Under the pieces are notes generated by a model. That model was not told where the DNA came from, made no database searches, and worked only from the letters and a program-made list of their open reading frames with translations. Positions 1 to 10,363 of a stretch of DNA of 64,000 nt are shown here, piece by piece. How positions within the stretch are numbered: the first letter of the stretch is position 1; each line of letters opens with the position of its first letter. Source of the stretch: Meconema thalassinum (lineage: Eukaryota; Arthropoda; Insecta; Orthoptera; Tettigoniidae); contig OX336399.1 of assembly GCA_946902985.2 (NCBI GenBank), positions 162,050,911-162,114,910 on the forward strand, given 5' to 3'. The position numbers were made by a program, and so were the translations under genes.

Positions 1-816
1 ATGTATTAAAATAATCACGGATAGTATCTAATAAAAAAAAGTATAACTGTTACCAGACATCTGTAATTGCTGAGAAAGCCTATCCTCTAAAAAGCGAGAA
101 ACCAAATCTTAATCAAAATGCTGAAAAATTCCCTTAACCTGAAATACGTTCTGCGAGATATGTCGGGTACTCGAGACATCGTATTCTATTATAATAGGAT
201 GATGATCACTTTGATAAGTGTCCTTTACAGTCCGCCATGACAACTTATGAGATATATCTACAGTAGTGATACTTAAATCCACCGCACTTTGTGGGCTATT
301 CGGCGGGGTAATGCGCGTGGGTGACCCATCATTTAATAAATGTAGGTGTAATTCCTGTATAGCTGCAACAATGTGACGTCCTTCCGCATTAATCCTGTCA
401 CTGCCCCACAAAGCGTGATGTGCATTAAAATCCCCCAATGTAAGATGTTTAGAAAATTGCTGTATAAACTGAAAATATACATACCATTGTCGACGGGAAC
501 CTTGTATACCCGGAGGAGAGTAAATATGACTTATATGGAGATCTTGCACAAGGAACGTTTGATGTTGAGTGTGAGGAATGTAAAAATTATTAGAAAGGGG
601 GGTGTACCGTAAATTATTTTTTAATAACGTCATGATACCTCGATATTCTGGTCCATTCTGACGTTCAACCTGATAATTGGCAATCTGAAAGTTATACGAG
701 GAACGGAGCCATGTTTCTTGTAGGAATATGATGTCCGGATCATACTCCTGAATTAAATGCAGTAATTCATGCTTTTTATTTAAAATACTTCTACAATTCC
801 ACTGGAGTAGTAACAT
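1..816 (-). pseudogene. LINE ORF2, endonuclease domain (partial)
   Basis: APE-like endonuclease that nicks the target DNA during retrotransposition. The first Met after the ORF1 stop is at 816, about 16 bases past it. Visible in order: WNCRSI near the N-terminus, QETWL (catalytic Glu), GDFNAHHALWGS mid-domain, SAVDLSI, and SDHHPI at the end of the domain. The frame stops at 109-111. The linker sequence continues beyond that stop toward the window edge, so the stop is probably a nonsense mutation. The RT is not in the window. Family assignment to I/Jockey is by motif pattern only. Confidence 0.8.
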
Positions 817-832
817 ATAAGATGACAAGAAA

Positions 833-2212
833 TTAATCTAACGGAAGATTACTACGAACCGGAGTGTTATATTTTGATGAAGGAGGAGTGGGAAATAATG
901 GTACAATCTTATCTAATAATTTTTGCACATAGAAGCTCCATTGAGCGTTGTGACCCAATAATTCCTTTAATTTCTGAAAATCTGCCATAATGGCTTGCGA
1001 CGGATCCCGCGAAGTTACATGTGATTGAGGAGACTGTTTCTTCAACACTTCAGCTCCCGTGGATACAGGGCTCGAAGACACTCCTTCACCACTGCCAGAC
1101 GGCGGATTTAAGATATCTAAGTAGGCCCGTCGATCATAACCCAATGGATTCTCCACTTTAAGCGCTTGTGGCACTTCCGTTTACGCGGCGGATCAGTAGG
1201 AGGCGTAATATTTGACTGCTCTATGGTTGGAAATTGCTGAGGGAGGGTAAGGGGGTTGAACGGTACACCTGAGTTAGCCTGAATGACTTCATGGTATGAT
1301 TTGTTGTCTATACACATTTGTAGTTTGATGGATTTTTGTTTTTCCAGTTCAGCGCATCGGGCGGCGCCTGCTGGATGGTTTTCAGAACAATTAGCACATT
1401 TAAACGTAATCTCCTTACACGTATCAGTTAAATGGCCCTGTGCACATTTACCACAAACTGGGACGCGCGCCCGACAGTGCAGTTTAGCATGCCCATATCT
1501 TTGGCAATGTTAGCATCGAATGGGAGAAAATATGGACAACGCTACTTCTAGTATTACATTAAAAATGGATACATACTTAGGTAGACGCTGAGTTTCAAAG
1601 AAAATGTTAACCGTTCCCGTAGGAATGGTTTCCAACTTGTCATCGATCATCTTTTTTCTAAAAAACGTTGAACTCAAACGATCGGAACAGGCGAATCAAT
1701 ATATTGTAGAATCTCCTCATGGGATAATGAAGTATCTACGCCCCTAATTAAACCAACACGTTGGACATTAGAGGACGGGATAAAGGCAACCAAGTGATTT
1801 GCGGGTAGTAAAGGGAGTTATAAGAATGAATTGGCTTCTGTCGCCTTGAGAAATTGCACTTGAACACGATTTCGTCCTTTGCGTTGAATATTCTTGATAC
1901 CCGCTACCTTATTTAAAAAAAATAGCTTGCCTAAGACCATGGGATGTAAATTCCCAATATTTTGAGCTTCCTCCCCTTGAACAAACACCGTGTACGGCCC
2001 GGTGTGATGGTCATGATACATATTGGTACTTGATAATGGCTGGCGCTTTTCAATGACTGTAGATGGTCCTGCAACTGTGGACGCTTGAGTAGTTTTTAGC
2101 TCAGATTCCGACACTACAAGCATGCTGTCAACTGACGCTTCACCCTCGTATTCCACTATTTCTCTTTCATCTGGGGTCGCCCCATCTGACCACCACCACT
2201 TTCTGCCGACAT
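833..2212 (-). pseudogene. LINE ORF1 (gag-like, zinc knuckles), broken
   Basis: Nucleic-acid-binding ORF1 of the same element. I place the start Met at 2212 (MSAESGGG). The frame shifts within the next 20 codons into the one holding GPYTVFVQG and IGNLHPMVLGKL, the usual conserved core of I/Jockey ORF1. A stop lies at 1818-1820. Further on are three knuckle-like clusters: HCQRYGHAKLHC, CGKCAQGHLTDTC and CANCSENHPAGAARC. The first has a TAA (1510-1512) just after its expected first Cys. The C-terminal part ends at 833, close to ORF2, as in bicistronic LINEs. Broken, not translatable as a whole. Confidence 0.8.
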
Positions 2213-2404
2213 GATGAATAGTTATCCCCTAAAGAAAAGGGTACTAACCTGGGAAATCACTAACTAGACACGAACACACAAAGAAAATAACAGACCAACA
2301 AACCCCACTTCCTCACAACACACAATTAGCACGCTCCCTAAACCCGATACCACTCACTGCACAGTTGCACACCGTATGGAGGTTGGGGTACGAATGAAGT
2401 CGCG

Positions 2405-2590
2405 TCTCGTGTGAAAAGCTTCGTTTGACTCAATGTAAACATGTGGTGGCGCTGCCAACTTGGCTGCTCTAAAAGTCGCATTGTTTGCCACCAGGAATTC
2501 TGGCCGCGCCACCAGGGGCGCGACCACCACCACGTGTGAAAAGCTACACTTGAATTAATGCAAAGACGTGGTGGCTCCGTGTAAAAGAGG
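2405..2590. repeat. Diverged direct repeat, ~50 bp twice
   Basis: Two related ~50-bp segments begin near 2408 and 2533. Each opens with CGTGTGAAAAGCT, passes through a TTTGA/CTTGA...AATGTAAA-like stretch and ends in CGTGGTGG or ATGTGGTGG. They flank a GC-rich stretch that includes CACCAGGGGCGCGACCACC. Probably the promoter/leader of the LINE to the left or a small older repeat; function unknown. Confidence 0.5.
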
Positions 2591-2815
2591 CCATGGGTCT
2601 AACTTCTTCTTCTCTTTCTTCGTCTTTTCCCACTAGAGTGGGGTCGACGTTCCTAGCAAGTCTTCTCCATTTCCCTCGGTCCCATACGACCTCTTCCCTT
2701 AGATGTTTCTCCCTCGAGTCATTTTCTTCTTGGTCTTCCCCTTCCTCTATCACCTTCCACTACCATTACTGTCATTCTCTGTCAACATAAATGTCGTCCC
2801 TTGTCATGACATGTC
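2590..2815 (-). pseudogene. C-terminal tail of an RTE-like LINE
   Basis: Minus-strand translation gives a charged tail with GKWRRLARNVDPTLVG, matching the Trp-Arg-Arg...(A/V)DPT ending seen after the reverse transcriptase of RTE-type LINEs. Only the last ~70 residues are present. A basic RGRPRRK-like piece precedes it in another frame, implying a frameshift. Assignment rests on this tail alone. Confidence 0.5.
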
Positions 2816-2830
2816 CATACAACTGTACTG

Positions 2831-3045
2831 CTTGCCACGGTGGGTGAGTGGTTATAGTGTCGGACTACCAATCCCCAAGATTGCAGGTTCGCCCCTGGCC
2901 ATGGTAAGTGATTTTTGAAAGGCGACAAAAATCACGACACTCATGTCATACGTTGTTGGCATGTTAAAGAACCCATTTGAATTCAGTAGGCAGTGTTCAA
3001 TGGCAAAATTAATCTCGGGATTTTCCGCCATCACAAAGTTCCTCC
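2831..3045 (+). mobile_element. tRNA-headed SINE-like repeat
   Basis: Begins with a tRNA-like head: an A-box-like GGGTGAGTGGTTATAGTG at about 2841 and a B-box-like GGTTCGCCCC at 2886-2895, spaced as in a pol III internal promoter. It is followed by a non-tRNA body (AAATCACGACACTCATGTC, then a stretch containing GGCATGTTAAAGAACCC). No clear poly-A or target duplication seen, so the right end is approximate. Confidence 0.55.
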
Positions 3046-3051
3046 ATTCTC

Positions 3052-3121
3052 TACTTGAAAGCGCTGTAGTGTCAAGGAGTTTAGATATCTAACCTCCTTG
3101 ACTTTCATAGCGTTCAAAGTA
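3052..3121. repeat. 70-bp near-perfect palindrome
   Basis: The central 32 bases (3071-3102) are self-complementary except for one pair: left arm GTCAAGGAG, centre TTAGATATCTAA, right arm CTCCTTGAC. The symmetry continues imperfectly outward (TACTT-GAAAGCGC against GCGTTCAAAGTA). It could be a tiny fold-back MITE or form a long hairpin RNA; no coding potential. Confidence 0.8.
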
Positions 3122-3213
3122 ACGACGAAATTCGACATGCAAGCTACCCTCTGGGTGTCAATTAACAAAGCTTGTACCAGGCACCTGAGGCCATACGATA
3201 TTAAATTAAACCA

Positions 3214-3478
3214 CTAAGGTCTTCTCTCTTGAACCTTCTTTGATATCTCCGTCACTTTAACACTGCCTCTTAGTCTCTCATTTCTAATCCTATCGGCTCT
3301 GGTGACGCCACAAATTCTTCTTAACATTGTCATTTCAGCCACATCCAATGCCTTACAATGTGCCTTAGTTGGTGCCCATGTCTCTGCTCCATAAATCATT
3401 GCAGATCTCACTAATGACTTAAACACCATCCCTTTAGTCCTCAGTCCTTCTATCACACAATACACCTGATGTCCGTTT
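3214..3478 (-). pseudogene. LINE reverse transcriptase, C-terminal scrap
   Basis: About 83 codons resembling the region after the RT palm in RTE-type LINEs: SLVRSAMIYGAETWAPT, then a segment with EMTMLRRICGVTRADRIRN and ending VKVTEISKKVQERR. The pattern '(Y)G-E-T-W ... M-LRR-I-GVTR-D-IRN' is the usual hallmark. 5'-truncated; nothing of the RT catalytic core is present. Confidence 0.65.
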
Positions 3479-3499
3479 ACAGTGGTTCTAACGAGGAAG

Positions 3500-3610
3500 A
3501 GAAAAGAAATATTGGTTTTACATCCCTTTTAGCTACTGCGTCTTTTAGAGGCACAGGGATGTCGGAATTTCAACTCGAAGGGGATCTTTAACGTGCAGAG
3601 AATAAGCCGT
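3500..3610 (-). repeat. SINE-like fragment
   Basis: A short piece (GGTTTTACATCCCTTTTAGC ... GGCACAGGGATGTCGGAATT ... CTTTAACGTGC) recalls a dispersed insect SINE body in reverse orientation, from memory of the pattern. It lacks the tRNA-like head. Low certainty. Confidence 0.35.
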
Positions 3611-3628
3611 GATATTAATGTTTGTTGT

Positions 3629-4127
3629 TGGTTGGTTCTTAAGTTTAGGGGCTGCGACAACGTGGTCATGTAGCCCCGTGTACTTTGGGCGTGTCTAGAA
3701 TCTGTCTGATAAACGGTGTTAGTGTTTAGTGTGTGTTATCTGTTTTTTAATTCAAGTAAGGACTGCAGACATTTGAATTTTTCATATAGTTCCTGCTTTT
3801 GCCGCCAAACGCCACCTTCAACGACTACTAGTACAGAACTTAGCTACCAGACGCCCCCGCAGTCAGCTCTTGGCAACGAACGTAGGAACTTAAGAGCGTT
3901 GTTTACATTCTTAACCTACACAATTTATCTTCACACAGGTGTAATTAGAGGAAGGTTCTTTAATATGCCATAAATCTATGACATGGGACCGCCGGCTTTA
4001 CTTCCCCTCCGAAGGAAGGCATACTGAGGGATTTTTAACGTTCTTAAAAATCCGACGACTTCGGCCGGATTTGAACCCGGCATAGAAGCTCAGCATGCTA
4101 CCGACTACGCCACCGAAGCCGCTAAAC
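3629..4127 (-). mobile_element. SINE alpha, copy 1
   Basis: Full-length ~499-bp SINE on the minus strand, flanked by a perfect 11-bp target duplication ATGTTTGTTGT (3618-3628 and 4128-4138). Read on the minus strand the head is tRNA-like: GCTTCGGTGGCGTAGTCGG near the A box and GGTTCAAATCCGGCC at the B box. The body contains CCCTCAGTATGCCTTCCTTC and CCCATGTCATAGATTTATGG, and the tail ends in GCAGCCCCTAAACTTAAGAA. Two more copies lie at 6631-7057 and 39191-39707, which fixes the consensus boundaries. Confidence 0.88.
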
Positions 4128-4138
4128 ATGTTTGTTGT

Positions 4139-5040
4139 CATAAGGGGCATAACAGCGAGGGAATCTGCCCCCAATGGGTATGTTTTTCAGCAATTAGAAA
4201 TTCGTAGAGTGAAACCATGAAACTGCAATCATTATCCATGTTACTGTGGCAGAACGAGTTCAGTCAGATACACTAATTCGTATGTTGCCTAGTCCTCGTA
4301 CCCTGTACTTGAGAGAACATCGCGTGTCGGTGGGTTGGCAGAATAGACTACTGCAGTCAGATTAAAAGAAATCAGGTCATGACTTAAACCGTTCAATTTT
4401 ACTGATATGAGCACATGATTGATATGTTGAGAGCAATGCGTAGAACTGTAAAACCTGCCTTCGACGGAATTGAACAGGACTCACAAATTCCGGAGGTAGG
4501 ACTATGCTAAAACAATTAAACCATGGGCATACTGAAAAGAAGGAAACAGGATTTGGAAGATGATGATGATAATTGTTGTTTTAAGGGGCCTAACATCGAG
4601 GTTATCGCGTTTCGTCTCAAAACTCACGAACCAAGCCATAGCCACCTATAAGGTTATAGGTAGCCATGGCCAAGCCAGTTCATTGCGAAAAGGTCCATTG
4701 TTAGAGCCAGCCAGAACTGCTTGTCCTCTTGTAATTGGCACCTCTCTCATCAATATGTTTTTGTTGATTCTTTTAGAGGCTTTCGGACATCGTGGTCATG
4801 TACTTGGATGGGCATAGCATTTATATGATAAACTGCGTCACTGTGACATCTGTACAATACAAACGAGATCTCATTCTAAAACTGGGTGGACAAACATTGG
4901 TTGAAGGGCAATGTGCTCTCCGGAGTCGTGAGTTTTGAGACTATTATTATAATGTTCATTCAACTACTAGTTTATTATCGTGAGTTTTGAGACTAATTGT
5001 TACTATCTTTAGCTCGTGAGTTTTGATACGTAACCGGTTA
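4139..5040. other. Gene-free stretch with repeat scraps
   Basis: No gene seen. From about 4556 to 4830 there is a repeat-like stretch (TTAAGGGGCCTAACATCGAG, and later TTTCGGACATCGTGGTCATG). The motif TCGTGAGTTTTGA recurs three times at 4926, 4978 and 5014 with 52- and 36-base spacing. Confidence 0.4.
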
Positions 5041-5139
5041 TCCGCCCCTATTGGTTTGGGTGATAGCGAAATATGAGATGTGAATGAATACTGTAACTAA
5101 TACTAACTACAGACTTACATACTGGAAGAAAAAATGGTA

Positions 5140-5700
5140 AACAATTAAAGGATGAGGCAAAGAAGAAAAGAAATGCCTTCAACCCTCGAAGAATGAGGAT
5201 TGAGGGACTTTGAAGGAAGGAGAGCCATGAAAGGCAGATAGGAAAGGGAAAGAGCAGTGGGCTCGCCCCAAAGTCAGAGGAAAAAGGGGGCAAAACGGAC
5301 CCAGCTCAGGGATCCCTCGGGGTCGCCAACTCCCAAACCCACCAGCCGTGAGCCCTTAAGTGTATAGCACTATCCATGGTGCACCAGAAGTGGTGGGGCT
5401 AAATACACCCTGCCTCTCTGAGGGCCTTGTGCAGAAGGCAGGACATAACATGAAAAGAAAAAAGAAGGCTGACCCCTCGCAGAAGGAGGGTATCAGGAAA
5501 GATGAGACAAGGGCTAATTAAGGCGGGAAAGTGAAAGACTCCCTAGGCCTCGAATACCCTAATACCGTCGGGGTCGGAAGAGAACAAGAGTTGACCAAGA
5601 GAGGTCGACAGGAAAGAAGACGGAGAGGAGCCCGGCACAAGTAGGTGTTGGGAAGGATTTGGAAGAGGAGCCGGGGAAACTAAGAGGAATACGGGGCAGA
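5140..5700. repeat. Dispersed-repeat-like region containing a satellite-like monomer
   Basis: Purine-rich, no credible gene. Contains TCGGGGTCGCCAACTCCC near 5318 and TCGGGGTCGGAAGAGAACAA near 5569. From memory these words belong to a widely dispersed insect repeat, but I cannot verify that. The satellite-related segment at 5345-5443 sits inside it, so this repeat is a candidate source of the satellite. Confidence 0.4.
5345..5443 (-). repeat. Solitary diverged copy of the 88-bp satellite monomer
   Basis: On the minus strand this reads as one satellite unit. The forward-strand text GTGAGCCCTTAAGTGTATAG, CACTATCC, ACACCCTGCCT and GGGCCTTGTGCAGAAGGCAG matches the reverse complement of the array monomer at 40415-64000 in the same order, with about 11 extra bases (AGAAGTGGTGG) after the GCACC that follows CACTATCCATGGT. 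It lies ~31.6 kb from the array and is not tandem. Confidence 0.8.
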
Positions 5701-6235
5701 AATTAGACTGACGATTAATCAGTCGAAAACTATGTATATGCCAACATCTAGGAGAATGTATAATGAATCGGACAAAATGTCAAACTGAATGAGAGAGAAT
5801 ATGTACGCGTTAACAATTTTAAATAAGTGGGGTCAATCATAGCTAAAACCAATGATATGAGAGAAGAAATACATGCGAGGTAGAAGCTGGAAATAAGAGC
5901 AAAGCCTTATTATTAGAAATCTGAAGCTGACTGTATATCGTAAGGTAGTGAGCATGGGCACCCACAGTGGGGTTCGTGCCCTCACCCCCTGGAATTCCCC
6001 AAGAATATTTCGATTGTTCATTGGCACAGCAGTTTATTTCATAATTTGAAGTTACTGATAGTTGACTGATTTAGGTGTAGGGATAATTCGACAGTTTTAT
6101 TTAACTTAGTAATTTGGGATTATTTGAAAATATCTCCAGTTATTTAGAAAATCTGGACCAGCCACCATCAGTCCGGAACTCCCCCGAGTGGTTTCCACGT
6201 TTTCCCACGCACATTCAAATCTGCTCCGGTGCGCA
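5700..6235. other. No recognisable feature
   Basis: AT-rich sequence without a convincing gene or named repeat. Short open frames here have no family resemblance. Confidence 0.5.
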
Positions 6236-7092
6236 AATTATAGCAAATTCGGTTGAAATCCAATAGGTAGTATGGAAGTTACATGCATTTAAAGATTGGA
6301 TCTATCAACGGGTATAGAATCATGTTGGCAACGCTGTCATGAATGGGCTCCAGTTCTCATGCATACCTTCTGAGATATCCAACATAGAGCTCAAATTACA
6401 ATTGCGATTTTTCAGCAGTTGGTAGCACTGATGTCATTTTCAAATATGGCCGTGAGATATTCAGGTATAGATCTTGGCTCGGGCCAAATTTGGTTTCGAT
6501 AGCTGCAGTCGTATAGAAGTTGATAGGGAGGGAGGATGAGCACATAGACAGACAGACATACATACATACATACACACACACATTTGCCCGGATCGATCTC
6601 ATAAGTCTACTCTTTCCTCATTTTTTCAAGGCAGATTCGGTGGCGTAGTTGGTAGCATGCTGAGCTTCTATGCACAAGATCGTGGGTTCAAACACGGCCG
6701 AAGTTGTCGGATTTATTAAGAGCGTTAAAATCCCTCAGTATGCCTTCGTTCTAAGGGGAAGTAAAGCTGACAGGCCCATGTCATAGATTTATGGCATGTA
6801 AAAGAACCTTCCACTAACTAAAATTGTGTGAAGCCAAAATGTGAAGGTAAAATTTGATTAATGCTCAATTACTTCCAACGTTCGCCGTCAGGTGCCGGTC
6901 GCGGTGGACTACTTGAAATTGATCGTCAGCAGTTCTTACCTGAATTACAGATAACACACACTAATACAGCCATCACAATTAACACCGGTTATCAGACAGA
7001 TTCTACACACACCTAAAGTACACGTTGTCGCAGCCCCTAAACTGAGGAACCAACCAACCTCATTTTTGCAAAATGAGAAAAGGAAGCTAAAA
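6236..7092 (+). mobile_element. HINE-like element, truncated copy, interrupted by SINE alpha
   Basis: The right-hand part of the element seen in full at 8711, 12393 and 17603: GTTGAAATCC, TTACATGCATTTAAA, GGTAGCACTGATGTC, then (CAGA/CATA)n and CCGGATCGATCTCATAAG. Its 3' end is split by a SINE (6631-7057) and resumes at 7058 with CCTCATTTTTGCAAAATG and a mutated GAGAAAAGGAAGCTAAAAA terminus. The left end is truncated. Confidence 0.75.
6631..7057 (+). mobile_element. SINE alpha, copy 2
   Basis: Plus-strand copy with tRNA-like head (ATTCGGTGGCGTAGTTGG, B box GGTTCAAACACGG), body CCCTCAGTATGCCTTCG and tail CGCAGCCCCTAAACTGAGGA. The target duplication is about 15 bp with small differences: CCTCATTTTTTCAAG (6616-6630) and CCTCATTTTTGCAAA (7058-7072). 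It landed in the 3' end of the HINE-like element, so it is younger than that copy. Confidence 0.85.
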
Positions 7093-8149
7093 ACGAAACA
7101 AAGTGAAGAGAAAGCATAAAGGGAAAAATAAGGAAATAAAGACAGAGAGAACAAGTGATGCTTGTTTTGAATTATATTTATTTATATGGATCTTTCAGGC
7201 TGAATGGATAAACCCGCATCCAACCCATTACATTCGCCCCTGCTTTGGACACCTCGCCCAGTGGACATATTTCTTTACACAAATTGCTGTAATATTCGGG
7301 TACTTATCTTCAAATATTTCAAATACAGTAGTTGAACTGTTCGATTTAATTTAACCTTTTAGGTGCTGAGTTTTTCATTCGAATGTTTTAAAAATTTGCT
7401 CAACTCATAATTTTTAACTGATCATGAAAATAGAGAGGTGGGGTGATAGGCTTTAAAATGTCTATTGGTTTTGGGTCTTTATTAATCTAAATACAATTTC
7501 AATTTCCTAAGATTATATAGGCTACATATATATTTTGTGTTGAACCAAAATTCAAATATTTGTGCGGGCATCATCTCCATTCCCGGTAATGGTCCAAAAA
7601 TAAAATGATTTTCTAAAATCAGTAAGCAAGTATTACTTGTTGCTTTTTTGATCCATAAACCCAACGTAGCGTGAATAATTTGCTTCTTATCTCAGATGAA
7701 CTCCAGCTGTAGAGGACAGACGTCTACAAAATCGTATTTTGGTTATTTCCGGAAGCAAAAATCCAAACTCTAGTAGTACTACATAAAGCCCAACAGATGG
7801 CAGAACATACCAGGAATCGACTCGGTACTCGAAAGCGAATGGGGAATATGAAAAAAAGAAAAAGTTCTTGTGCAACGTGTATATGCAGGCGAAGCACTCA
7901 ACGGGTTAATAATCGAGTACCGGTACGTCGAATGATTCGAACAACCACATTGTATCAACATTCGAATTTCCAATTGGCGAATGTTCGTAGTAGTCAAATT
8001 AATCGACTATACAAATGATAAGTACAGCCCTAACAAGTTAATGAGTACTACTAGCGCCTTCTGGCGGTAAAAGTGCAAAAAATAGAACGGGAAATTGGCG
8101 TTAAAGGGTTAAACACCGCGTTGAAAAGAAAACAGCCTGTCTATCGAGA
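7093..8149. other. No gene seen; AT-rich, includes likely 3' UTR of the exon to the right
   Basis: Nothing recognisable in 7093-7680. The stretch 7690-8149 lies downstream (minus strand) of the BESS exon and may contain its 3' UTR. I found no clear AATAAA signal close to the stop codon. Confidence 0.4.
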
Positions 8150-8602
8150 TCAGTCGTTAGGAACAATAAGGTGATATGTTGGGGTGAAATATGTTGGCTG
8201 AGAGGGTTCTTGAGGTGCACTATGTCTTGCAGTTGTTGTTGTTGTTGCTGCTGCTGCAGCCTTCCTCTTCTCCTCGGCAAGGGCAAGCATTATCTTCATT
8301 TGGGCCTCTATCGCATTGTCAGGCGATAAGTTCTTGAGGGCTGCGGCGATGTAACGCCCGAACAGGTCGTATTCATTGTCATTCTCCCCCGTATTTACTC
8401 GCTTCACCACAGTTTCTTGAGGCTGAGGCGGCGCCGGTGGTGGGCTGGCAGGTTCGGCAGGCATTTCACTAAAACTCCTCCTCACCTCGACTGTCCTCTG
8501 AGGGTACATGACTTCTTCCTCCATCACCACAGCAGGGACGTTGGGGTCACCACTATCGTATTCCAATTTAACATGCTTTGCAGTGCAATTGGTGCTCCTT
8601 TC
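8150..8602 (-). CDS. Probable terminal exon of a BESS-motif protein
   Basis: The best host-gene candidate in the window. On the minus strand a pyrimidine-rich tract and TTTCAG precede 8602, a textbook 3' splice site, and the frame runs open for 150 codons to a stop at 8150. Residues ~70-105 of the exon contain YDLFGRYIAAALKNLSP and AQMKIMLALAEEKR, matching the BESS protein-interaction motif that normally ends MADF-BESS DNA-binding regulators of insects. A Pro-rich linker precedes it and an Ala/Thr run follows, encoded by a GTT/GCT-type trinucleotide repeat near 8230. The MADF domain would be on an upstream exon outside the region I can recognise. The alternative is a Harbinger-type transposon accessory protein. 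Family inferred from the motif only. Confidence 0.6.
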   Translation of the reverse strand, partial: ERSTNCTAKHVKLEYDSGDPNVPAVVMEEEVMYPQRTVEVRRSFSEMPAEPASPPPAPPQPQETVVKRVNTGENDNEYDLFGRYIAAALKNLSPDNAIEAQMKIMLALAEEKRKAAAAATTTTTARHSAPQEPSQPTYFTPTYHLIVPND

Positions 8603-8710
8603 CTGAAACGATAGCAAGCAGAATAAAATCAATTTACTTCGTGTTTCATTTGAGGGGTTCGGACATTGTGGTCATTTAGGCTCGTTATGGACGAAGCAAA
8701 GAGGATATAA

Positions 8711-9991
8711 ACAAGAAGTTCCGTAAAGAACTATACAGCCTACTTTTCATGCCAATGATTATTCTACAGTATATGAACCTATCTAGAATAATGACGAAAT
8801 TAAGTTGGTAATATCGAAATATCTAATTAGTTCAAAATATACCTGGTATATTGTAGCCTAATAGAGCACTACAGTTGGCAGCCCTGGTGACTGAATATAT
8901 TCTTAGTTCCATCTCTTAAGGTACAGAATACAAAATTTGGTTGAAGTCCAATGGAGGTTACATGCAGTTAGACACTGGATCTATCAGCACGCGTAAAAGC
9001 ATGTTGCCAACAATACCATGCGTGTGCTGGTCAGAAATAATCTGAAATATTATGATATCTTGTTGTGCCAATTTTGGAAGAAATCCATTTGTTAGTATAG
9101 AAGTTACATGTATTTTAAAATTGGACATATCAGCAGGCATAGAATCATGTTGGCAGCACTGACTTATATTAATTACTCCAAATTATCTAAGAGGGTCAGG
9201 TGCTATACGTGTGCAAAGTATAGAGCTGTTGGCTTGCATACTATCTGATATATTGATATTAGGGTAAAAAAAAAGACAGCATTTATTAACAGTTGGCAGC
9301 CCTGATTGCTCTTAACAATACTTACAGTCATATCTGTTATGGTACACATAGCACATACGAAATTTGGTTGAAATCCAACTGATAGTATAGATGTTGCATG
9401 TATTTAAAAATTGGTACTATCAGCAGGCTTATAATTATGTTGGTAGAACTGACGTATATAAGTTACTCCAAATTAATCTAAAATGTCAGAATATACGTGT
9501 GCATAGTTTAAATCTGTTGGCTTGCATACTTTCTGATATATTGGTATTTGGATTTAAAAAAATAGAGAGAGCAATTATGAACAGTTTGCAGGCCTGGTGG
9601 CTCTTAAGAATACGCTCAGTCATATCTGTTTATGTACAGATATTACATACAAAATTTGGTTGAAATCCAATTGATAGTGTAGAAGTTATATGCATTTAAA
9701 CATTGGACCTATCAGAAGGCTTAAAATTATTTTGGCAACACAGTCATGGTTGGCCTCCTGGAAATTAAACTGAAATAGTATTATCTACATGTGTGCCAAT
9801 TTTGGAATAGCTCCCATGCATACCTTGCAAGATATCCAACATGGAGCTCAAATTTCTAGTGCGTTTTTTCAGCAATTGGTAGCACTGATATTTTCAAATA
9901 TGGACGAGAGATATTCCGGTGCACATCTTTACTCATACTAAATTTGGTTTTGATTGCTGCAGCCGTTTAGGAGTTGATAGGGGGGGGGGGG

Positions 9992-10023
<32 letters not shown>

Positions 10024-10095
10024 CACATTTTCCCGGATCGATCTCATAAGTCTACTTTTTCCTCATTTTTGCAAAATGTGAAAAGTAGGCTAAAA
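8711..10095 (+). mobile_element. HINE/Helentron-like non-autonomous element, copy with known host
   Basis: Starts ACAAGAAGTTCCGTAAAGAA (a small hairpin, AGTTC/GAACT) and contains AGCCTACTTTTCA about 26 bases in. It ends TGTGAAAAGTAGGCTAAAAA, the inverted form of that 13-bp word. The interior is a series of degenerate subrepeats (TTACATG...ATTGGA...TATCAG...ATGTTGGCA). Near the 3' end come a G-run and (GACA)n. Subterminal inverted repeats plus a GTCT-type microsatellite match the HINE/DINE-1 plan. Because it sits in a known LINE sequence, its ends are fixed to within a few bases. Class assignment is inference. Confidence 0.75.
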
Positions 10096-10172
10096 ATAGG
10101 TAGGCTCAGGCAAGGAAAGCACTTCTACAAAAAAAGGAATCTGTTGACATCCAATATAGATTTAGGTATTAG

Positions 10173-10332
10173 GTATTTATTAATTTATTTATTTATTTAA
10201 TCATGTTGTGAACATTACAGGAAGCCCCAATTACATTGCTCACTACTAGAATCATATAATATACAACAATATATAAATAGAAAAACAAAAGATACATAAA
10301 GAGAAGAGATAGATACAGAAACACGTTATAAA

Positions 10333-10363
<31 letters not shown>

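Larger units (their letters stand above)
1..2400 (-). mobile_element. I/Jockey-like LINE, degenerate, cut by window edge
   Basis: Minus-strand non-LTR retrotransposon with an ORF1 (gag-like) followed by an ORF2 that opens with an APE-type endonuclease. The reverse transcriptase would lie to the left of base 1. The order ORF1 then EN, the three zinc-knuckle-like clusters in ORF1, and EN motifs QETWL, GDFNAHH and SDHHP are typical of the I/Jockey group. ORF1 has a frameshift and several in-frame stops, so the copy is dead. The 5' leader probably occupies about 2213-2400; I could not define its exact end or a target-site duplication. Confidence 0.85.

Noticed and set aside
4639..4664. Short palindrome ACCTATAAGGTTATAGGT
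   Set aside because: Real but short (8-bp arms) and unsupported by flanking structure; likely chance in AT-rich DNA.
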